A stretch of 20,311 bases of DNA from an uncultured Chloroflexota bacterium (GTDB lineage: Bacteria > Chloroflexota > Anaerolineae > Anaerolineales > Villigracilaceae): positions 1 to 20,311 of the forward strand of contig CAILWD010000345.1 of assembly GCA_903837815.1 (NCBI GenBank), read 5' to 3'. The notes under the pieces are model-generated. The model made no database searches. It was given only the letters and a program-made list of their open reading frames with translations, and was not told the DNA's origin. This document shows positions 15,036 through 20,311 of the stretch, in pieces. Positions within the stretch are counted from its first letter, which is position 1; every line of letters begins with the position of its first letter. A program made the translations under genes and the position numbers.

Positions 15036-15820
15036 TTCGGCGGCTCGAATTCAAGTCCACTGACCTGGCTCAACTCCCAGGGATTGTTTTCGAAGTGACA
15101 GCGCGAGCAATCGACCTTGCTTTGCAGGTCGTGTGAAAAACGGAGTTCGCCACCATCTTCCTGAAAAAGGACCCAACGGCTGTCTTCAATCGATGGACCT
15201 GCCAGAAGTGAGTTATTACCATGGCACGCCTCGCAGGTTACGGACGCATGAGCGGGTCCGTGGACCGAGCCGCTGGTTTGCGCCACTGCCGTTGCCGCCG
15301 GGTGACAGTTTCCTCCGCCGCAGAAGGAAGAACCGGTTGTTGGGTGTCCGCCGGTTGGAGTGGCAGGCAGTTCGTAAAAAACGATGGGGATGTTCGAATG
15401 GCACCCCGAGTCCGTGCAGGAGATTTTGACAATATGCGGATCATGACAATCAACACAAGCAAATGTGGGATGGGCGCTTCCAATGGAAGGAGACTGGTGA
15501 CACTGATTGCAGATGGAATCTTCGCCCAGACCCGCCTCACTCTGACCCGTTAGTGGGTTGCTCTCCCGAAGCACATCCACCACGATTCCATTCTCCACCG
15601 AATGGCAGTCTTCACATTCAACCGGGTCTTCCGCCGCTGCGTGGACGCTTGCCCCCCATATCGTTGTAATTTCATTTTGCCGTTCAGGGATTTGAGGTGT
15701 CGACGTCTGTGTGGGGAGCGGCGTATTGGTCGGGCTCATCGTTGGAATGGCCTCAGCGCTCCAGCAGGATACAATGAAAAATAGGTTCAGGCAAAATGGC
15801 AGGCATCTCTTCATTTGCAT
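15026..15820 (-). CDS. Heptaheme c-type cytochrome lipoprotein
   Basis: A 264-residue secreted protein. The N terminus ends in IVSC (Cys19), a lipobox, followed by a Thr/Pro-rich linker, so it is probably tethered to the outer face of the membrane. Seven heme-attachment motifs are visible. Five are CXXCH: residues 69-73, 104-108, 122-126, 196-200 and 238-242. Two have four spacer residues: CTDSGCH at 135-141 and CGGGNCH at 167-173. Extra histidines (HGPAH, FSH) could be distal ligands. The gene starts five bases after the response-regulator stop, without a strong ribosome site, so it is likely translated from the same message. It may pass electrons to or from the reductase or an extracellular partner. 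It resembles NapC/NrfB-like or doubled-CXXCH cytochromes only loosely. Confidence 0.88.
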   Translation of the reverse strand: MQMKRCLPFCLNLFFIVSCWSAEAIPTMSPTNTPLPTQTSTPQIPERQNEITTIWGASVHAAAEDPVECEDCHSVENGIVVDVLRESNPLTGQSEAGLGEDSICNQCHQSPSIGSAHPTFACVDCHDPHIVKISCTDSGCHSNIPIVFYELPATPTGGHPTTGSSFCGGGNCHPAATAVAQTSGSVHGPAHASVTCEACHGNNSLLAGPSIEDSRWVLFQEDGGELRFSHDLQSKVDCSRCHFENNPWELSQVSGLEFEPPNHP

Positions 15821-15825
15821 CGGTG

Positions 15826-16482
15826 TTAACTGTCGCGCGGCGAGACCAAACCATGTTTCAAGGCATAGGTCGCGGCTTGGGTGCGGTTTTCCAATTGCAA
15901 CTTCTCGAGAATATTTTTTATGTGACTCTTGACCGTATTGACAGAGATCGTCAGTTTGTCGGCGATTTCATGATTGCTGGCGCCGCTTGCCACCAGCCGC
16001 AGGACGAATAACTCGCGCTCGGTAAGGGGTTGTTCGCCTTTGTCTTCGTCTGCCATCCGGTTCGCCACGCTCCTGAGCAATTTCGACGCCATCGCGCGAG
16101 TCATGGCGGGTTCGCCGTGAGTGACGCCGTGCAGGAGGTCGAACAATTCATTCGCATCGAGGCTTTTTAATAGATATCCAGCCACACCGATCTGAGCCGC
16201 TTCATATAAATGCCCGTCCCGTTCGGAGGATGTGAGCATCACCACGGCAATCTGCGGGAACTGCTGCCGTATCTCTTTTGCCGCCTGAAGACCGTCGGTT
16301 TGCGGCATGTAAATATCCATCAGGATCACGTCCGGGTTTAGTTTGCCCGCCATTTGGACAGCCTCCTCCCCTGTTTCCGCCTCGCCGATAACCTCAACCA
16401 GGTCTTCACGGGTCTTCATCAAACCGATCAACCCCTGGCGGAACAATTTATGGTCGTCTGCTATCAACACTTTGATCGTCAT
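15826..16482 (-). CDS. NarL/FixJ-type response regulator
   Basis: The 218-residue protein has an N-terminal receiver domain with the acidic pair Asp9/Asp10, the phospho-acceptor Asp56 (ILMDIYMP) and the conserved lysine in LLKSLDAN. A C-terminal LuxR-type helix-turn-helix follows, with LTERELFVLRLVASG and a recognition helix in SVNTVKSHIKNIL. It is the natural partner of the histidine kinase in the same unit, from which it is separated by the DmsC-like gene. By position it should activate the heptaheme and dmsABC genes, perhaps through the dyads before dmsA. The start follows the DmsC-like stop by 15 bases, with GAGAG upstream. Confidence 0.95.
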   Translation of the reverse strand: MTIKVLIADDHKLFRQGLIGLMKTREDLVEVIGEAETGEEAVQMAGKLNPDVILMDIYMPQTDGLQAAKEIRQQFPQIAVVMLTSSERDGHLYEAAQIGVAGYLLKSLDANELFDLLHGVTHGEPAMTRAMASKLLRSVANRMADEDKGEQPLTERELFVLRLVASGASNHEIADKLTISVNTVKSHIKNILEKLQLENRTQAATYALKHGLVSPRDS

Positions 16483-16497
16483 TCTTTTACCATCTCT

Positions 16498-17418
16498 CTA
16501 TAATCCCACGCGGATGTGCGTGGCATAAAACAGGAACCGCCCGATGATCTCTCCCACCAGAATAAGCAGGCAGGAAAGATAAACGGGCAACATCAAGCTC
16601 TGCGGCGTGGATTGTCTTGTGTACATCTTTATCACAGCAATGCCCAGTGAAACCGGCGCGTAGATCAGGAATGCCAGCCGTAACAGCAAAAGTGGGAGGT
16701 AAATTTGAACGAGCAGACTCAGGCTTGTGCGAGCAATCAGATATCCCTGAGAAAGGAGGCGGATTTGCATCAAAAGAATCCCCAGGCTCAATGCGGCAAG
16801 GACAATCGTCAAAACGGTCAACCCACCGGACGAATAGCGGATGACCTGGGCGCGCAGGCTCATATCATCGGTTTTTTGAATTTCAGCAAATTTCAAATCC
16901 AGCATCATCAAACAGGCTATTGCCATGCTGCCGAGCATCAATGCGGTTGTAAAAAAAGAAATGATGACCGAGGGCGAATTCCATGCCGCCTGAGTGGGAA
17001 TCAGATAGATGCGTGCCATGCAATAGATCAGAACGAACCCGAATACAATCGCCAGCCAACCCAGCCCACTAATCAGAATGCGTCGGTGAGGCTGGAAATA
17101 TACAAGATACAAGACGATAATTGTCGTCAGAAAGAACAAAACCGTGAAGGCGATCTCCCTGCTCAGCCAGGATGTTCTGAAATTCAACAAAGCCAGGAAG
17201 GAGTGAAACGGTTTGCTCAAATGGAAGTGCGCACCGCCCATGGCGACAACGATGGTAAAAGCAATCACAAGGATTGGATTGAAAATCACGCGGTCGATCT
17301 CCTGCGAACTGAACTTCGAAACCGCCAGATACCGGATCAACCAGATGATGAAGAAAGCCCCGACCGCCAATTGCATCAGGATCGTGTAAACCGGCAATGC
17401 CCATTCACGGACGTTCAT
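16498..17418 (-). CDS. DmsC-like membrane protein in the two-component unit
   Basis: The 306-residue protein has about eight membrane helices and is clearly a paralogue of the dmsC product at 10815-11714. Both begin MN-REWAL and share HFHLSKPFH/LFHLGSPLH, SWLSRE/SWVSRE, TQAAWN/TQPAWN and the end GRFLFYATH-R-GL. The start is taken as ATG at 17418, which overlaps the kinase stop (ATGA); a longer frame to 17475 lies inside the kinase gene. There is no dmsA- or dmsB-like gene beside it. It may act as a quinone- or redox-sensing partner of the kinase, or as an alternative anchor for the same DmsAB. The first idea is favoured by its place between kinase and regulator, but it is inference. Confidence 0.9.
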   Translation of the reverse strand: MNVREWALPVYTILMQLAVGAFFIIWLIRYLAVSKFSSQEIDRVIFNPILVIAFTIVVAMGGAHFHLSKPFHSFLALLNFRTSWLSREIAFTVLFFLTTIIVLYLVYFQPHRRILISGLGWLAIVFGFVLIYCMARIYLIPTQAAWNSPSVIISFFTTALMLGSMAIACLMMLDLKFAEIQKTDDMSLRAQVIRYSSGGLTVLTIVLAALSLGILLMQIRLLSQGYLIARTSLSLLVQIYLPLLLLRLAFLIYAPVSLGIAVIKMYTRQSTPQSLMLPVYLSCLLILVGEIIGRFLFYATHIRVGL

Positions 17419-19469
17419 TGGATCACCACGCTTTGTTTTTGAAGTCTTTCCCTTTGCAGGCAGGGCAGGCGGCATTCGATATGCGTTCCGCGCCCGACCG
17501 CTGATCGAATGTACAGGCTGCCGCCCGAACTCTCGGCGCGTTCCCGCATGGTCTGCAATCCGAAACTTCGCTTTGAACCTGCCGTTTGAAAACCAACCCC
17601 GTCATCGTCGACATGCATGTGGATGTATTCGCCTTCCTCTCTCTTTTCCCTCCAAATGGCAACGTCCACGTGTCCGGCTTGCGCATGCTTGCGGACGTTT
17701 GTCAGCGCTTCTTGCAGGATGCAAACAAGTTGTACCTCCGCAATCGAAGATAGGTTCAATTCGCCGTCCACGCGAAAATCAAAATTCGTAACGACACCCA
17801 TTTGAATGCCGAACTCAGTCAGGTATTCCTCTGTCGCAGCTTCAAGTCCCTTCTCCTGGGCGAGTGTGGTGCGCAGGCTCAAAATATTTTCGCGCACATC
17901 GGCATGGGCGGTCTGGATCGCCTGCCGCATTTTCAATAATTCTTCCTGCAATTTATCAACCCTGCCCTGACTCAAAAACGATCCCAAGGTTTGGGTTTGA
18001 AGATTCAAATAACCAAGCACTTGCGCCAGCCCGTCGTGCATTTCACGCGCGATGCGGCTCCGCTCCTGAACGATGGATAGTGACTGCAATTGAGAAGTCA
18101 TCAAGCCATGTTGAATGGCGATTGCTACCTGGTCTGCCATGCTTTCCAACCAGATCATGTCGGTATCGGAGAATGGATTGTCGTCGAATCGCACGGTCCA
18201 GAGGGCGCCGATGGTCGTGTTCTCGAGCTTGAGCGGCATGATGACCGCCGATTTTGCGGTTTCATCGGTGAAAAAACAGATTCCCTCCGTTGGATCGATT
18301 TCTGCCTTGCTTTTGGAAGAAAAATGGGATGAGGTTTTCACAACATTCCCAATAAGCGAATTTGTCACAATTACCGGGGATTCATCCACAAGGCGGCTCA
18401 CTCCGCTCCTTGAGTAACATTTCAACTCAAGAAAGGCTTTCTCCTGATTCAAGATCGCCAGACCGACAAAGTCCGCACGCAACAACCCGCTGACGTTCTC
18501 CACAATATAAACAAGGATGTCATCCACATGTTCAAGCTCAGCGATGCGTCGGCTGATGCTCACAAGCGCATCCATCCACTTTTCGGCATTTCGCCGCGCG
18601 AGGATTTGTGCTTCGAATGCCTCCTGTTGAGCGCGGTCACGTTCATTCTGGAGAGCCTCGACCTGTCTCTTTCGAATGGCTTCGAATACATCCAAAGCCC
18701 GGGTCACAAAATATGTAACGATGATCGCAGACAGCATGCGCCATATCTCGATGGGCATGCCAGTGGTGCTTAGCACACTTTTGTAATCGAGCCAGGTGTT
18801 GAGCCCGTAAGGTTGGGTTACCTCCAAAACTTCTCCACTAAAGGCGTTGTGGATCACCCTGTCATAGTTGTAATAGGAAGCGGGTCCGTATGGAGCCGCG
18901 GGAACGATCAATCCCATGACCACTGCTTCGAACAGAAATGCCAGCCCGGCTCCGAGCATCAGGTTCGAGACATCTTGAAAACCGGCTTTGCGCTGCGCAT
19001 ACCATTCGCGCAGGAATCCGATCCCTGCCAGAAAACTACCGGGCAGATATAACAGGTAACGGGTCCAAATCTCGATTGGGATCTCGATCGGTGACGGGGT
19101 GATGAACGTTGTTGCGGCATAGGTTACAACAAAAGCAATGGGAACGATCAAAATACCCGGGATGAAAATGCTCCAGGCGGGGAGGGGATTCAGGTTGTTC
19201 AGCATCCCCCAACCAAAGCGCAGAATGAGCAAGCCCGTCAACAGATGGAGACCGACCCGTAAAATGCTCAACCCATTCGCAAGCTCGCCAAGCGACCTGC
19301 TGACGAGGAACATTTCCGTCCAGCCAGCCGCGCCGCCTACAAAGCCGAAAGAAGCCAGCCAGGGCAGTTCCTTCTTTAAAGGAAAATCTCCCTCCCGCCT
19401 CAATTGCAAATACGCTGCCAGCCCCAAACCTTCGAAAGCCAGACCGTAGAAGAAGAAGAGAAGAATCAC
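17415..19469 (-). CDS. NarX/LiaS-class sensor histidine kinase with 7TM and GAF domains
   Basis: A 684-residue sensor. Roughly residues 1-255 form several membrane helices of an unassigned input domain, with a long extracytoplasmic loop near 190-240. A coiled-coil linker (260-300) and a GAF domain (about 305-452) follow. The HisKA_3 dimerisation helix has ERSRIAREMHDG (phospho-acceptor His478). The HATPase_c domain has EALTNVRKHA (Asn591), DDDGVGF and SFGLQTMRERA. The start is GTG at 19469, because an in-frame TAG lies 15 bases upstream. A good sigma70-like promoter precedes it. The TGA overlaps the start of the DmsC-like gene. It lacks the periplasmic P-box of NarX, so the signal is unlikely to be nitrate; it may come through the membrane domain, the GAF domain or the DmsC-like partner. 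Confidence 0.93.
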   Translation of the reverse strand: MILLFFFYGLAFEGLGLAAYLQLRREGDFPLKKELPWLASFGFVGGAAGWTEMFLVSRSLGELANGLSILRVGLHLLTGLLILRFGWGMLNNLNPLPAWSIFIPGILIVPIAFVVTYAATTFITPSPIEIPIEIWTRYLLYLPGSFLAGIGFLREWYAQRKAGFQDVSNLMLGAGLAFLFEAVVMGLIVPAAPYGPASYYNYDRVIHNAFSGEVLEVTQPYGLNTWLDYKSVLSTTGMPIEIWRMLSAIIVTYFVTRALDVFEAIRKRQVEALQNERDRAQQEAFEAQILARRNAEKWMDALVSISRRIAELEHVDDILVYIVENVSGLLRADFVGLAILNQEKAFLELKCYSRSGVSRLVDESPVIVTNSLIGNVVKTSSHFSSKSKAEIDPTEGICFFTDETAKSAVIMPLKLENTTIGALWTVRFDDNPFSDTDMIWLESMADQVAIAIQHGLMTSQLQSLSIVQERSRIAREMHDGLAQVLGYLNLQTQTLGSFLSQGRVDKLQEELLKMRQAIQTAHADVRENILSLRTTLAQEKGLEAATEEYLTEFGIQMGVVTNFDFRVDGELNLSSIAEVQLVCILQEALTNVRKHAQAGHVDVAIWREKREEGEYIHMHVDDDGVGFQTAGSKRSFGLQTMRERAESSGGSLYIRSAVGRGTHIECRLPCLQRERLQKQSVVIQ

Positions 19470-19522
19470 CGTATCACGTATCTATCAGGAAGAATCTTTT
19501 GTTTGTGAAATATATCTCAATT

Positions 19523-19551
19523 ATTGTAGCCCCACTTCTTCCATCTTGCAA
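19523..19551 (-). promoter_or_regulatory. Sigma70-type promoter of the sensor-kinase unit
   Basis: Read on the minus strand, TTGCAA (19551-19546) and TACAAT (19528-19523) are separated by exactly 17 bases. Transcription would start near 19516 and give a leader of about 47 bases before the GTG start. It is the best promoter I can find in the window and would drive kinase, DmsC-like protein, regulator and probably the heptaheme gene. Confidence 0.6.
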
Positions 19552-19627
19552 TTGACCAAACGTAAAAAATCAAGTTATTTTTGTCATATGTGTCGTATTG
19601 AAATCCTGTTACCCCTGACTCACCCTG

Positions 19628-20160
19628 TTATTTTATGCTGTTCATCAATTTCGGACGGTATTGCAACGCCTCCGCCAAATGCGGTGACTGTATCTCTTCA
19701 CTTCCCGCTAAATCCGAAATTGTGCGCGCCAATTTCAAGATGCGGTGATATGCCCGCGCTGACAAATTAAGTTGACTCATCGCCGCCCGCATCAAATTCT
19801 GACCTTCAGCCTGTAACTTGCAAAATTGCCTTACCTCCCCAATACGCATATCCGCGTTGCAGAGGACATCGGAATTGGTAGACTTGCCCTGAGCCTTGCT
19901 GAAGGGTTGGGAGTTGGTAAATCGGTCGTGTTGGATGTCTCTTGCGGTTTGGACGCGCTTGCGAATGGATTCGCTTGATTCTCCCAATCGATCTCCGCTG
20001 AGTTTTTCGTAATCTACTCGTGGAACTTCGATGTGAATATCAATACGATCAAGTAAGGGACCCGAAATGCGTTTTTGATATTTGGTCACCACGGCGGGGG
20101 CACAGGTGCAGGGCTTTTGAGAATCTCCATAGTAACCACAAGGACAGGGGTGTACACAAT
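19628..20160 (-). pseudogene. comM: comM/yifB 3' fragment (right copy), 5'-truncated
   Basis: The frame encodes the C-terminal third of a YifB/ComM Mg-chelatase-like ATPase: HPCPCGYYGD, CTCAP, AVVTKYQKRISGP, LLDRIDIHIEVPR, then the C-terminal helical domain with NLSARAYHRILKLARTI and the normal end ALQYRPKL. Full-length proteins have about 500 residues; the N-terminal fold and Walker A region are absent. Reading upstream, the frame meets a TAA about 15 bases past the break at 20160 and no ATG is available. The first usable start would be GTG at 20092, giving 154 residues. The reading frame is otherwise intact, so the truncation may be recent or the short protein may still be made. It lies 34 bases after the SIS-domain gene. 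Confidence 0.85.
20051..20160. repeat. Direct repeat, right arm (partner 1-110)
   Basis: About 80 % identical to 1-110 without gaps and in the same orientation, ending at the same TGTACACAAT. The two arms are separated by about 19.9 kb and bracket the entire respiratory block. Confidence 0.8.
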
Positions 20161-20194
20161 TGAAAATAAATCCTGTTTATTTATCAGGTTGAAA

Positions 20195-20311
20195 TTACTT
20201 TGTCTCTGTCACTTTGCGGATGCTGCGTGGCTGCTCTGTATTGTATCCCTTTGCAAGGGTCAGGTGGTAAGCAAATAACTGCGCAGGCAAAATACTTACC
20301 ATCGGAGAAAG
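20195..20311 (-). CDS. SIS-domain sugar-phosphate isomerase/aminotransferase, C-terminal end
   Basis: The last 38 codons of a gene that enters from the right edge. The product shows PMVSILPAQLFAYHLTLAKG, then QPRSIRKVTETK and the stop. This pattern (PxQLxAYxxALxKG...DxPRxLxKVTxT) is typical of the C terminus of SIS-domain proteins such as GlmS (glutamine-fructose-6-phosphate aminotransferase) or AgaS-like deaminases/isomerases. Which of these it is cannot be decided from 38 residues. It is probably a resident chromosomal gene and marks the outer side of the island, 34 bases from the truncated comM copy. Confidence 0.75.
   Translation of the reverse strand, partial: LSPMVSILPAQLFAYHLTLAKGYNTEQPRSIRKVTETK

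Noticed and set aside
17419..17475. 19-codon upstream extension of the DmsC-like gene
   Set aside because: It overlaps the kinase C terminus, is charged and unlike the anchor family; the ATG at 17418 aligns with the dmsC paralogue.
19628..20190. Intein or group II intron as the cause of the comM break
   Set aside because: The codons before PCPCG read Asn-Cys, which recalls an intein splice point, but an in-frame stop lies only a few codons upstream, no intein motifs are seen, and neither copy is preceded by a comM N-terminal half or intron-like domain structure.
1..20311. CRISPR arrays, tRNA or rRNA genes, complete insertion sequences
   Set aside because: I looked for regularly spaced repeats, cloverleaf arms and transposase or integrase motifs and saw none in this window.

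Overview
The window looks like chromosome of an anaerobic or facultative member of the Chloroflexota (probably Anaerolineae). This is inferred from the protein style, for example a Thr/Pro-rich linker after a lipoprotein signal, a Chloroflexi-like YifB/ComM tail and WD40/multiheme surface proteins. It was not tested by a database search. All 17 supported genes and gene fragments lie on the minus strand, so the functional order runs from high to low coordinates.

Layout from the right edge leftwards: the C-terminal end of a SIS-domain sugar-phosphate protein (20311-20195); a 5'-truncated comM/yifB remnant (20160-19628); a recognisable sigma70-type promoter (19551-19523); a NarX-like histidine kinase, a DmsC-like membrane anchor and a NarL-like response regulator (19469-15826); a seven-heme c-type lipoprotein (15820-15026); a 211-bp gap with strong dyad symmetries; dmsA-dmsB-dmsC, a complex iron-sulfur molybdoenzyme (14814-10815); a terminator-like hairpin; a 996-residue exported WD40 + heme c + FecR-like protein (10754-7764); a TorD/DmsD chaperone, a multi-cluster ferredoxin and a radical SAM enzyme joined by tight overlaps (7786-4594); tatA-tatC-tatB (4581-3388) closed by a terminator; a structured 345-bp intergenic region; fmdE-tauE-moaA with 4-nt overlaps (3042-696); and about 585 bp without a gene, ending in a second comM 3' fragment at the left edge.

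The genes form a nearly self-contained respiratory module. The two-component system probably senses an acceptor or the redox state. DmsABC would carry electrons from the quinol pool to an S- or N-oxide-type substrate on the outer face. TorD and the ferredoxin/radical SAM pair would assist maturation. A private Tat translocase would export folded DmsA, and fmdE-tauE-moaA would contribute to molybdenum cofactor and sulfur or metal handling. The two heme proteins are candidate electron partners outside the membrane. The substrate cannot be read from the sequence.

The most unusual points are: the DmsC paralogue encoded between kinase and regulator without its own catalytic subunits; the WD40-heme-FecR fusion; the ferredoxin/radical SAM pair of unknown function; and the two about 80 % identical comM 3' fragments, broken at the same base, that flank the whole block in direct orientation.
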